Of a stretch of DNA of 64,000 nt, positions 1 to 7,135 are shown piece after piece; positions within the stretch are counted from its first letter, which is position 1, and each line of letters starts with the position of its first letter. The DNA is from DSWT01 sp035420085 (GTDB taxonomy: Bacteria; Chloroflexota; Anaerolineae; B4-G1; SLSP01): positions 80,895-144,894 of the forward strand of contig DAOLUH010000004.1 in NCBI GenBank assembly GCA_035420085.1. Reading direction: 5' to 3'. The position numbers were made by a program, and so were the translations under genes. Below the pieces are notes generated by a model. The model was not told the origin of the DNA, searched no databases, and worked only from the letters and a program-made list of their open reading frames with translations.

Positions 1-1151
1 CACTCCTCAGAATGAACGGTGAACGGCCACTCACGCTCGATGTGCACGACGCGTTGCGTCGTCAACACAAAAAAGTCATCGCGCCAGTTCAAATACTGCC
101 AGACAGCCACGCCAAACAGGGCGAGGATCGGAATAGCCACCAGGATTGCAAAAATGGTCGCTACTGTCGTCCCTCTGGAGGACAGGTAAGAGAGCGCCGG
201 CAGCAATAGGGAAAAAAAGATCAAGGGCGCAGCGGTCTGACGGACAAGCCGCGACCAATGGCGCTTGACCACAAAGACAGCCCACTCATCATCGCGCAGC
301 CAGTCGAATTCCGGGGTTTTGCGGCGAATATCAACGGTTTCAGAGACGTGCAGTCGGTGCCGCAAACGCGGGCGCTCTTCTAGCAGCGCCGCAAAGTCAT
401 CGCGCAGCAAGTAAAGCACCCGCGCTTGACCATCGGCGGTGGCCAGCACGTCGTGAAAGTCGCCGACTAACAGCCCAGTTTCTCCAGCCACATCCCCGAC
501 CTGGAGCCACCCCACTTCCTTCACCAGACCGTCGGGATCAATTTTTGTGAGTTGGATGCGACCTTCGAGCACGACTAACAAGCGGTCGGCAATCTCGCCC
601 TGGCGAAAAAGCCACTCTCCATTTCCATAGACCTGATCGTGCATCAACGCCGCAATCCGGTACAGCTCCATCTCTGCGCGGTCATCACGAAAATCCTGGA
701 AGAGAGGTATCTTCTTGAGCGTGACGACCATCTGCTTCAGATCGAGCGGACCCGGCGCGCGCTCCCGCAGATAGTTACTCTGGTCGTAGATTTTGACCAA
801 TTCCCTGAACAGCAGATACAGAATATGCGTTCTCTCAACTACATTCGCGTTGACGCCTTCAAGCTGCTGCACAACCAGTTCAGTGCGCCCGAAAGTATCG
901 CCGGCTTTAAGTTCGGCAATCTGGCTCACGTTGCCCAACTCGTCGGTGCGCGTCAAACGGACTTTGCCTTCCAGGATGATGCACAAGCGATCAGGAGGCT
1001 GATCTTGAGTCAGAATGCGCTCCCCGACTTCGTACATCCGCTCACGCACGAAGGGCACCATGCGCATGAGCGCGTCTTCACCGCCAGCGTCGGTCAGGCC
1101 GCGAAATGCGGGGATTTTTCTCAACTGCGCCACAACTTCTTTCGGTTCCAT
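1..1151 (-). CDS. double cyclic-nucleotide-binding-domain membrane protein (partial, C-terminus off the left edge)
   Basis: The frame is open from the ATG at 1151 to the window edge, giving 383 visible residues. Two cyclic-nucleotide-binding (CAP-type) modules are visible at about residues 10-130 and 150-265, each with the beta-roll pattern (first near DRLCIILEGKVRLTR, second near DRLLVVLEGRIQLTK). Two hydrophobic helices follow at about 307-324 and 329-352, then a segment reading WRDDFFVLTTQRVVHIE, which resembles the start of a bacterial PH-like (bPH2) domain. The likely role is a membrane-anchored sensor of cyclic nucleotide or another small ligand; there is no DNA-binding domain in the visible part. 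A TATAAT box lies 20 bp upstream of the start. Ligand and output are unknown. Confidence 0.8.
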   Translation of the reverse strand, partial: MEPKEVVAQLRKIPAFRGLTDAGGEDALMRMVPFVRERMYEVGERILTQDQPPDRLCIILEGKVRLTRTDELGNVSQIAELKAGDTFGRTELVVQQLEGVNANVVERTHILYLLFRELVKIYDQSNYLRERAPGPLDLKQMVVTLKKIPLFQDFRDDRAEMELYRIAALMHDQVYGNGEWLFRQGEIADRLLVVLEGRIQLTKIDPDGLVKEVGWLQVGDVAGETGLLVGDFHDVLATADGQARVLYLLRDDFAALLEERPRLRHRLHVSETVDIRRKTPEFDWLRDDEWAVFVVKRHWSRLVRQTAAPLIFFSLLLPALSYLSSRGTTVATIFAILVAIPILALFGVAVWQYLNWRDDFFVLTTQRVVHIEREWPFTVHSEE

Positions 1152-1170
1152 ACCATTCGCCTCACGCCAA

Positions 1171-1176
1171 ATTATA
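1171..1176 (-). promoter_or_regulatory. -10 box of the cNMP-domain gene
   Basis: On the minus strand this reads TATAAT, 19 bases from the start codon at 1151. No good -35 hexamer is seen at 16-18 bp spacing, so only the -10 element is proposed. Confidence 0.4.
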
Positions 1177-1254
1177 CTACAATCTTATGACTTTCTCCGT
1201 TTCGGCGGCCAGGGGAACACGTACTGCCGTTTGCAATTTCAACGGCCATAGCCT

Positions 1255-1686
1255 CTACACTGGCGTGACGCCTTTCTTGAGGATGATGTTGCCGTACTTG
1301 GCGGTCTCACCCGTCATCACGACAGCGAATGCCTGCTTGGTGCGTTCGTAGAAGGCGAAACGCTCGATGCGGGCGATGGGCGGCGTCCCAGGCCAGTGGC
1401 GATCAATGGCGGCGCGATAGCTGGCTTCGACGGCAGGATCGAGCGTATCGCCAGGGACGGCGGCCATCATCATCACCGGACTATCCACGTAGGTATCCAG
1501 CGCGAACAGCGGCAGAATCGCGTCGAGCAGATCGGCGACGCGCAATCCGTCGGCGCGCAGCACACGCGCGTTGCAACTCTCGCCGGGGAAATGCGCGTCC
1601 GCCAGGACAATCTCATCGCCGTGCCCCATCCGGCACAACAGCGCCAGCAATTCAGGACTGAGCAAAGGGGAAATACCGACTAACAT
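1255..1686 (-). CDS. fucU: RbsD/FucU family sugar mutarotase
   Basis: A 143-residue protein matching the RbsD/FucU family in length and in its signature MGHGDEIVLADAHFPG (residues 20-35) with the conserved His22. The conserved C-terminal pattern YGNIILKKGV is present. Members interconvert sugar anomers (L-fucose mutarotase, D-ribose pyranase) so that a kinase or isomerase gets the right form; the methionine-rich centre and GHGD motif fit FucU somewhat better than RbsD. The start at 1686 has an AGGAGG-like ribosome site (AAGGAGGCTTTCT). It is the last gene of a minus-strand run with the aldehyde oxidoreductase. No fucose permease, kinase or isomerase is nearby, so the substrate is not fixed. 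Confidence 0.8.
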   Translation of the reverse strand: MLVGISPLLSPELLALLCRMGHGDEIVLADAHFPGESCNARVLRADGLRVADLLDAILPLFALDTYVDSPVMMMAAVPGDTLDPAVEASYRAAIDRHWPGTPPIARIERFAFYERTKQAFAVVMTGETAKYGNIILKKGVTPV

Positions 1687-1698
1687 AGAAAGCCTCCT

Positions 1699-1785
1699 TG
1701 AATCAACGAATAAGCGAATGAGCGAATCAACGAATCAGCGAATGGTGAACTACCTAACCACCCACAACCCTCAACCCACAACCGG
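1699..1785. repeat. octamer/heptamer word repeat (GAATCAGC family, then ACCCACA family)
   Basis: Tandem 8-bp words of the type GAATCAAC, GAATAAGC, GAATGAGC, GAATCAGC run from about 1700 to 1745, then an ACCCACAACCC-type stretch from about 1757 to 1782. The second part overlaps the last codons of the aldehyde oxidoreductase and supplies its C-terminal PVVG and stop. The same order of word types recurs inside the flavoprotein gene at 63731-63858. Confidence 0.8.
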
Positions 1786-3561
1786 TTTGCCCGTCTCCAC
1801 ATCCCATCCGAATTCAGCGTAGGCGCCAGCCAGGAGCGCGTCGAGGTCGGGGACGTTGCCTTCGGTGCCGCCGTCGAGCGGTTGGCGCAGCAGGGACGGC
1901 ATCTGCTCGGCGGCCCGCGTGAGTCCACGCCGCAGATTGAGCCGCCGCTTCAGCGTGAGGATGCGCTTGCCGAGTGGGAGCAAATCGTCCACCGCCAGGC
2001 CCCAGCCAGTGACGGCGTTCAATGCGGCCAACACCCGTTCCACGCCGGGATTCTGGAACTCGCACAGGATCATCGCGTTGTACAGGGTACGCCATGCTTG
2101 CTGGCGCGCGGCGATACGGCCTTTCTCCTCCGTCGACTCGAAGCGTTCGCCCGGCGTGATGTTCAACTCGTAGGCCGGGCCTTGACCGGTATCCACGCCG
2201 TACATATCGCCCTGCATGTGACACGCGCCGCGCGGCGAGAGCGCGTACACCGCCGCCATCCCGCTGAACGCGCGCGGATCGTGCATTGGGACTTCCAGCT
2301 TGTTGACGGTGACCGCCAACTCCGGCATGCCGAAGCGTTGTGCCAGGGCGTAACTCCCGTCGGCCAGCAGCGCGCCGAAACCCTCACGGTTCGCCATCAT
2401 GCCAAGCAGCCGGTGAATCACCGCGGCATCACCGTAGCGGATCTCCAGCCCGTCGGTGTCCGCCGCCGTCAGCACACCGCGCTCGAACAGCTCGCAAGCC
2501 AGCGCAATCGTTGCGCCCGCGCTGATGGTGTCCAGCCCGTAGACGTTGCACAGATGCCCGGCGTAGATCACGGCCTCCTGATCGGCCACCATCACCAGCG
2601 AGCCGAGCGCGCCAAGCGTCTCGTATTCGGGGCCATCAACCTTGTCCACGCCGTAGGATGGTGCGCGCGTCTCCCTGCCACAGGCAATGGGACAGCGATA
2701 ACAGGCCAGGGTGCGGTTCTGGAATGTGTCAAGCATCAAAATGCCCGAGAGATTGCTACCCTCATCCCATGCATCCTGCTGATAATAGCGGATGGGCATA
2801 TCGCCGTACATCAACGCCATATCCACGTAGCCAGCGGTGCCCGCCATTTGGATGGACATGGCGGCCATATCGTCTTGCAGGCCATCGACGATGGCCTTCG
2901 AGAGCGCGTTGAGCGCCTTCGCGTCGGCGACCGGCACCTTCGCCTTGCCGCGCACGCCGATGGCTTTGAGCTTCTTCGCGCCCATCACCGCGCCCATGCC
3001 GGTGCGCCCGGCGGCGCGCCCGTGATCGTTCATCACCGCCGCCATCGCCGCCCGCTGCTCGCCGGCCTGCCCGATGCAGGCCACCCGCGCGCGACTCTCG
3101 CCCATCAGACCACGGATACATTTCTGCGTCGCGTAGCTATCCAATCCCCACAGATCGGTGGCCTCAGACAAGACCGCTTCGCCCTCGATGATGGAGAGCC
3201 AGACAGGACAATCGGACTTGCCGGTGATGATGATGCCATCGTAGCCGGCAAAGCGCAGTTCCGGCCCGAAGAAGCCGCCGCTGTTCGCCTCCCCCCACAA
3301 CCCGGTGGCTGGTGAGAGCGCGCACACACTGTAACGCCCCGCCGATGGCATCGCCGTACCCACCAACGGCCCGGTCATAAAGATGAGCGGATTCTCCGGT
3401 CCCAGCGGATCCGTTTCCGCCGTGACCATATCATCGGCATAACGCGCCGCCAGACCGCTCCCGCCGATGTATTCGCGGGCATAAGCCTCGTTCAACGGCT
3501 CATCCCACACCGTCCCCGCCGTCAAATCCACACGCAATATCTTGCCCATATAACCGTGCAT
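1771..3561 (-). CDS. aor: aldehyde:ferredoxin oxidoreductase (tungsten pterin enzyme)
   Basis: The protein has 596 residues from the chosen start and matches the AOR family along its length. It opens MHGYMGKILRVDLTAG, has the early EYIGGSGLAARY block, the CYRCPIAC arrangement (C-x2-C-x3-C) of the [4Fe-4S] site, and a later single Cys (ILCEFQNPG) as the expected fourth ligand. These enzymes oxidise aldehydes to acids, or reverse, with ferredoxin and a tungsten bis-pyranopterin cofactor in the cytoplasm. An in-frame start further upstream (3642) would add 27 residues encoded entirely by the word repeat; the start at 3561 is preferred because AAAGGAGT precedes it. The neighbouring iron alcohol dehydrogenase suggests an acid/aldehyde/alcohol interconversion pair. 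Which family member (AOR, FOR, GAPOR-like) is not decidable here. Confidence 0.9.
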   Translation of the reverse strand: MHGYMGKILRVDLTAGTVWDEPLNEAYAREYIGGSGLAARYADDMVTAETDPLGPENPLIFMTGPLVGTAMPSAGRYSVCALSPATGLWGEANSGGFFGPELRFAGYDGIIITGKSDCPVWLSIIEGEAVLSEATDLWGLDSYATQKCIRGLMGESRARVACIGQAGEQRAAMAAVMNDHGRAAGRTGMGAVMGAKKLKAIGVRGKAKVPVADAKALNALSKAIVDGLQDDMAAMSIQMAGTAGYVDMALMYGDMPIRYYQQDAWDEGSNLSGILMLDTFQNRTLACYRCPIACGRETRAPSYGVDKVDGPEYETLGALGSLVMVADQEAVIYAGHLCNVYGLDTISAGATIALACELFERGVLTAADTDGLEIRYGDAAVIHRLLGMMANREGFGALLADGSYALAQRFGMPELAVTVNKLEVPMHDPRAFSGMAAVYALSPRGACHMQGDMYGVDTGQGPAYELNITPGERFESTEEKGRIAARQQAWRTLYNAMILCEFQNPGVERVLAALNAVTGWGLAVDDLLPLGKRILTLKRRLNLRRGLTRAAEQMPSLLRQPLDGGTEGNVPDLDALLAGAYAEFGWDVETGKPVVG

Positions 3562-3574
3562 AACCACTCCTTTC

Positions 3575-3684
3575 GAATCGGCGAATGAGTGAATCAGCGA
3601 ATGAGCGAATCGGCAAATCAGCAAATCAGCAAATGACTTCATTCGCTCATTCTTCTATTCGCTCATTCTTCTATTCGCTCATTC
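3575..3684. repeat. octamer word repeat arranged as an inverted repeat
   Basis: The left arm is tandem 8-mers (GAATCGGC, GAATGAGT, GAATCAGC, GAATGAGC, AAATCAGC) and the right arm is their reverse complement (CATTCGCTCATTC, ATTCGCTCATTC). The repeat fills the whole 120-bp spacer between the alcohol dehydrogenase stop and the aldehyde oxidoreductase start and could fold into an imperfect hairpin. Confidence 0.8.
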
Positions 3685-4846
3685 AAAAATCTATGCTTGT
3701 GCCATCATAGGCGTACTCGAAGATGCGTTGCAGTTCGTCGTAGTCGGGGCTGCGGGCGGCGGTCATCAACGAGGCGTCGTTGAAGGCGCGCTCGACGAGA
3801 TCGGTCACGCGCGCGGCGAACGTTTCGCGGTCAATGCCCAACGCGGCGATGCTGGTGGGGCTACCGATAACGTCGCACAGACGGCGAATTTCGGCGGCCA
3901 GACGCCGCGCGGCCTCCGGGTCATCGTCGCAGCCGAAACCGAGCAAGCGCGCCACGTCCGCAAAACGCTCCGGCGCTTCAGCAGCGATGTACTCAATCGT
4001 ATACGGCAGCAGCAGGCTCACCGCGCGCCCGTGCGGGATGTGGAACACCGCGCCAAGCGCGTGGCCGGTCGCGTGCGCCATCGAGGCCAGCGAGTTGCCG
4101 AACCCTAGCCCGGCTACGGTCGCCGCGTTGTGCATCCGCTCGCGGGCCTCCATATCGCGGCCATCGGCGACGGCGCGCGGCAGGTAGGCGAAGATTTTCC
4201 TGGCCGCGTCCAGGCACAGGCCGTCGGTGAGATCGGTGTGCCAGGTGCAAGTGTAGCCTTCGATGGCGTGCGTGAGGGCGTCCAGGCCGGTGTCGGCGGT
4301 CAGACGGGGCGGCATCCCCATCACCATCGCCGGATCAACGATGGCGAGGTCGGCGGTGTTCTCGCGGTTGCCCAGGCTCATCTTGCGCTGCTCGGCGGTA
4401 TCCGTGAGGACGATGGCCCACGTCACCTCAGAACCGGTGCCGCTGGTGGTGGGGATGGTGATCAGGCGTGCTTTGCGACGCAGATTCAAGTCCACCATTG
4501 GGTTGATGTCCGCCGGTTCGAGGTCGGGGCGCTCGTAGAGGATCCAGATGGCCTTCGCCGCGTCCATCACCGAGCCGCCGCCCACCGCGATGATCCAGTC
4601 CGGCTCGTGTTCCAGCGCCACACGCGCGCCCGCGAGCGCCGTTTCGGTGCTTGGATCAGGTTCCACAGCGTCGAACACGCGCCACGCCAGGCCGGCCTTG
4701 CGCAAGTGAACTGTCACCTTATCCACCAGCCCCACCCGCGCCACGTTCACATCGGTCACCAGCAGCGCCCGCGCGCCGCGCACATCATCCAGCGCATCCA
4801 GCGCCCCCTCGCCAAATACAATCTGCGGAGAAACAAAATACCACAT
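3683..4846 (-). CDS. iron-containing (group III) alcohol dehydrogenase
   Basis: A 387-residue protein of the Fe-ADH family. The NAD(P)-binding loop GGGSVMDAAK, the family signature region ITIPTTSGTGSEVT, and the metal-ligand segments (TGLDALTHAIEGY, MAHATGHALG, PHGRAVSLLLP) are all present and correctly ordered. It would interconvert an alcohol and an aldehyde or ketone with NAD(P)H in the cytoplasm. The start at 4846 is chosen because GAAGGGAGGG sits just upstream; an upstream in-frame start would only add eight residues. It precedes the aldehyde:ferredoxin oxidoreductase on the same strand, so the two may share a substrate. The last codons run into the word repeat at 3684. Substrate unknown. 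Confidence 0.9.
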   Translation of the reverse strand: MWYFVSPQIVFGEGALDALDDVRGARALLVTDVNVARVGLVDKVTVHLRKAGLAWRVFDAVEPDPSTETALAGARVALEHEPDWIIAVGGGSVMDAAKAIWILYERPDLEPADINPMVDLNLRRKARLITIPTTSGTGSEVTWAIVLTDTAEQRKMSLGNRENTADLAIVDPAMVMGMPPRLTADTGLDALTHAIEGYTCTWHTDLTDGLCLDAARKIFAYLPRAVADGRDMEARERMHNAATVAGLGFGNSLASMAHATGHALGAVFHIPHGRAVSLLLPYTIEYIAAEAPERFADVARLLGFGCDDDPEAARRLAAEIRRLCDVIGSPTSIAALGIDRETFAARVTDLVERAFNDASLMTAARSPDYDELQRIFEYAYDGTSIDF

Positions 4847-4868
4847 AGATGCCCTCCCTTCAAAATAC

Positions 4869-4890
4869 AACGTTCAAACGTTTGAACGTT
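4869..4890. repeat. AACGTT-family perfect palindrome
   Basis: The sequence is AACGTTCAAAC followed at once by its exact reverse complement, a perfect 22-bp palindrome. The identical palindrome occurs at 34271-34292, and related copies lie at 22228-22266, 38721-38754 and 60720-60783. All are intergenic. Confidence 0.85.
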
Positions 4891-4901
4891 GCAACATTTT
4901 A

Positions 4902-5312
4902 TCAGTCACCAAAATCGGTGGGGATTAGCTTCGTGCAGGCGATGATTTCTTTGGCGGCTTTGGGATAGCGCATGATCATCTTCATGTCGCCTTGCAGTTT
5001 CAACCGCCGGGTCATCATCCCCTGAATGGGGTCGAGTTTCCCTTCGATGACCTTGCGCCAGGAACTAAACGGCGCGCTGATGATGTACCCGGCCTCTTTC
5101 TCATCCGGGCTGCTCACCTGCATCGCGTCGGGGCTTTTGCCGTGATAGAGGCCGAGGTAGAGATAGGCGGTCTCCGCGTAAGCCTCGTCCGGTTCGACGA
5201 TGAAAACGAAGTCGCCCTCCCAGTTCTTGGCCGATTGCTCGTAGGAAGGGCTGCCATTGAGATGCTCGCTGAGCTGCTTGATCCATTCGTCCGACGGGAA
5301 TTTGATGCTCAT
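4902..5312 (-). CDS. SCP2 sterol-binding-domain protein
   Basis: A 136-residue protein that fits the size and pattern of stand-alone SCP2 domains: an N-terminal helix with LSEHLNGSP, a GDFVFIVEP strand, and the C-terminal MMTRRLKLQGDMKMIMRYPKAAKEI, typical of the SCP2 fold's xxGKLxlxGDMxxAMxL region. SCP2 domains bind lipids or acyl-CoA, so a role with fatty acyl or aldehyde substrates beside the alcohol and aldehyde enzymes is possible but only inferred. The start at 5312 is set by GAGGAGGATAATA. It is the first gene of the minus-strand run SCP2, alcohol dehydrogenase, aldehyde oxidoreductase, FucU. Confidence 0.75.
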   Translation of the reverse strand: MSIKFPSDEWIKQLSEHLNGSPSYEQSAKNWEGDFVFIVEPDEAYAETAYLYLGLYHGKSPDAMQVSSPDEKEAGYIISAPFSSWRKVIEGKLDPIQGMMTRRLKLQGDMKMIMRYPKAAKEIIACTKLIPTDFGD

Positions 5313-5335
5313 TATTATCCTCCTCAAGAAAATTA

Positions 5336-5403
5336 ACCACAAATTTACACGAATCTTCACAAATAGCAATCAAAATTAGTGGAAATTCGTGAAGATTCGT
5401 GGT
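5336..5403. repeat. imperfect inverted repeat of ACGAATCTTCAC words
   Basis: The left arm contains CACGAATCTTCAC and the right arm GTGAAGATTCGTGG, flanked by further matching words (AAATTTACAC and GGAAATTCGT). It lies in the spacer between the XdhC-like gene and the SCP2 gene, just upstream of the SCP2 ribosome site. Confidence 0.7.
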
Positions 5404-5430
5404 GAAATAACTTTCAGCGGGAACAAGACT

Positions 5431-6474
5431 TTACCGCTTGCTCATCATGCCACCTGCGCGGTGGTGGCGGACGGCGACAATTTCGGCGAGAATGGAGAGC
5501 GCGATCAGGCACGGCTCTTTGCCGCCGATATCCAGCCCGACTGGGCCGTGGATGCGGGATAACGCTTGCTCAGTAAAACCTGCCTCCACGAGGCTTGCCC
5601 GACGGTCAGCCTGTGTCTTGCGACTGCCCAGGAAGCCGATGTAGAACGCATCGCTGCGCAGTGCCAGATTGAGCGCGGGAATATCAAATTTTGGGTCGTG
5701 GAAAAGGACAACGACAGCGTGACTCACGCCGAAATCTTGCGGTGCAAAGGCATCCTGTGGCCACCCGAAACGTGTTTCCACATCGGGGAAGCGCTCTTCG
5801 CGCAAAAACGTGCGCCGGGCATCGCTCACGATGACCTGGAAGTCCAACACACGCGCCAGTTTTGCCAGTGGCACCGCGATGTCCGTCGCGCCAAAGATGA
5901 TGAGTGTAGGCGGCGGCGCAATCACTTCGATGAAGAATTCGCCCTGCGGATAGCTGTGCTTCTGCGCATACGGGCCAGGCCATGCCGCCGCGATGTCCAT
6001 CAGCACCTCACCATCCAGATCGGGATCGCCCAACGTGCCATACGTCGCGCCATCGGCAGTGTGCAACAAGTGTACCGGCGGTTTGATCGCATCGATCCGC
6101 GAGACGAAGGCGACCGGACGGCGCGCCTCGACTTCCGCCATCAACTGCGCGTGCAGCGGATCCCACCGCTCGACCAACACATCAATCGCACCGCCGCACG
6201 ATAGCCCCGCGCCCCACGCTTGCTCGTCGCTAATGCCAAAATTGGGCCGCAGCAGGTTCGCCTTTCCGGTCAACACAGCTTCCATCTCGGCAATGACGTC
6301 GCCATCGACGCAGCCGCTGCTCACCGAGCCGGCCACATCGCCCTCGGCAGTGATCACCATCCGCGTCCCCGGCCCGCGCAACGACGAACCGCGCGTCTCC
6401 ACAATCGTCGCCAGCGCGAAGTCCGTCTTCCCGGCCGCCTGCCAGCGTTTCACATCAGCCATAATGTCACGCAT
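5431..6474 (-). CDS. XdhC/CoxF family protein (molybdo-enzyme maturation)
   Basis: The N-terminal half carries the XdhC pattern: ATIVETRGSSLRGPGTRM, VAGSVSSGCVDGDV and the GAGLSCGGAIDV block. The C-terminal half has a Rossmann-like domain (IIFGATDIAVPLAKLARV) and ends with FLGSRKTQADRR and GPVGLDIGGKEP, as in the XdhC_C domain. Family members insert or sulfurate the molybdenum cofactor of xanthine- or CO-dehydrogenase-type hydroxylases. No such hydroxylase is in the window. The ATG at 6474 with GTGAGG upstream is preferred over an in-frame GTG twelve bases earlier. About 347 residues, normal for the family. Confidence 0.85.
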   Translation of the reverse strand: MRDIMADVKRWQAAGKTDFALATIVETRGSSLRGPGTRMVITAEGDVAGSVSSGCVDGDVIAEMEAVLTGKANLLRPNFGISDEQAWGAGLSCGGAIDVLVERWDPLHAQLMAEVEARRPVAFVSRIDAIKPPVHLLHTADGATYGTLGDPDLDGEVLMDIAAAWPGPYAQKHSYPQGEFFIEVIAPPPTLIIFGATDIAVPLAKLARVLDFQVIVSDARRTFLREERFPDVETRFGWPQDAFAPQDFGVSHAVVVLFHDPKFDIPALNLALRSDAFYIGFLGSRKTQADRRASLVEAGFTEQALSRIHGPVGLDIGGKEPCLIALSILAEIVAVRHHRAGGMMSKR

Positions 6475-6491
6475 CGTGTACCTCACAAAGA

Positions 6492-6562
6492 GTCAGCAGA
6501 TTAAGCGGATTTAGCAGATTAAGAAAGATAAAAATCTGCTTAATCTGCTAAATCTGCTGATA
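6492..6562. repeat. inverted repeat of AGCAGATT octamers
   Basis: The left arm reads TCAGCAGATTAAGCGGATT and more of the same 8-mer; the right arm AATCTGCTTAATCTGC and onward is its reverse complement. The repeat fills the spacer between the resolvase-like gene's stop and the XdhC-like gene's start. Confidence 0.75.
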
Positions 6563-6571
6563 GATTTCGTT

Positions 6572-7135
6572 TTAAGGTCTAGATTTACCCCAGGTGTAGG
6601 AACGCGCTGTACCGTCGGCGAAGACGCGCACGACTTCGAAGCGCACACGCCCGGCCTCGACGGCTTTGGCGATCCGGCGCTGGCCCTCGGTCAGCACCGA
6701 CTTCCCCTGCTTGATGTCGAGGATGACGATTTCCACATCGCCATCAGCGCCTTCATCCTTGAGCGCGCTGTACCCGTCGAAAACGACATAATCCACCGGG
6801 TCGCCCAGGAAGCGCGCATCGGCGGGCCAGTAGGCAAAGCCCGGCAAGAGCGGGGCCATCTGCTCCGCCATTTTCCCCTTGAGGACGGCACGGCTTTGCT
6901 CGGCACTCTGGCGGCGCGCGGAAACGACCGTCTCCGCGTGTTGCTCTTCCAGTTCGTGGATGCGCGCCTCGTACTGCTGCGCCAGGCGCGCCCGCTCGGC
7001 CTCGGTTCTGGCGCGGTATGTCGCGGCGATCTCGTCGCGCAGGTCGCCGCGCTGCCCTTGCTCTCTCACGCGCAGCAGCCAATACGCCAGCGCCACGCCG
7101 ATCACCAACCCGACAAGCAGGTAGAGAATTTCCAT
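6572..7135 (-). CDS. membrane-anchored Holliday-junction-resolvase-like nuclease fold protein
   Basis: 187 residues. An N-terminal membrane helix (residues 2-20, ILYLLVGLVIGVALAYWLL) is followed by a charged coiled coil (about 25-90) and then a compact C-terminal domain. The domain matches the family described as distantly related to archaeal Holliday junction resolvases: PLLPGFAYWPADARFLGDPV, DYVVFDGYSALKD, VILDIKQGKSVLTEGQRRI, AVEAGRVRFEVVRV. The conserved E/D...D-x-K nuclease-type residues appear as DPVDYVVFDG and ILDIKQG. Biochemical activity has not been established for most members. The start ATG overlaps the stop of the upstream hydantoinase by one base (TAATG), implying translational coupling. 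Confidence 0.75.
   Translation of the reverse strand: MEILYLLVGLVIGVALAYWLLRVREQGQRGDLRDEIAATYRARTEAERARLAQQYEARIHELEEQHAETVVSARRQSAEQSRAVLKGKMAEQMAPLLPGFAYWPADARFLGDPVDYVVFDGYSALKDEGADGDVEIVILDIKQGKSVLTEGQRRIAKAVEAGRVRFEVVRVFADGTARSYTWGKSRP

Noticed and set aside
1882..3315. Long plus-strand open frame (about 477 codons) opposite the aldehyde oxidoreductase
   Set aside because: Antisense shadow of a clearly coding minus-strand gene in high-GC DNA; His/Arg-rich composition, no ribosome site, no family pattern.
4130..4885. Plus-strand open frame opposite the alcohol dehydrogenase
   Set aside because: Antisense shadow; low-complexity, no recognisable motif.
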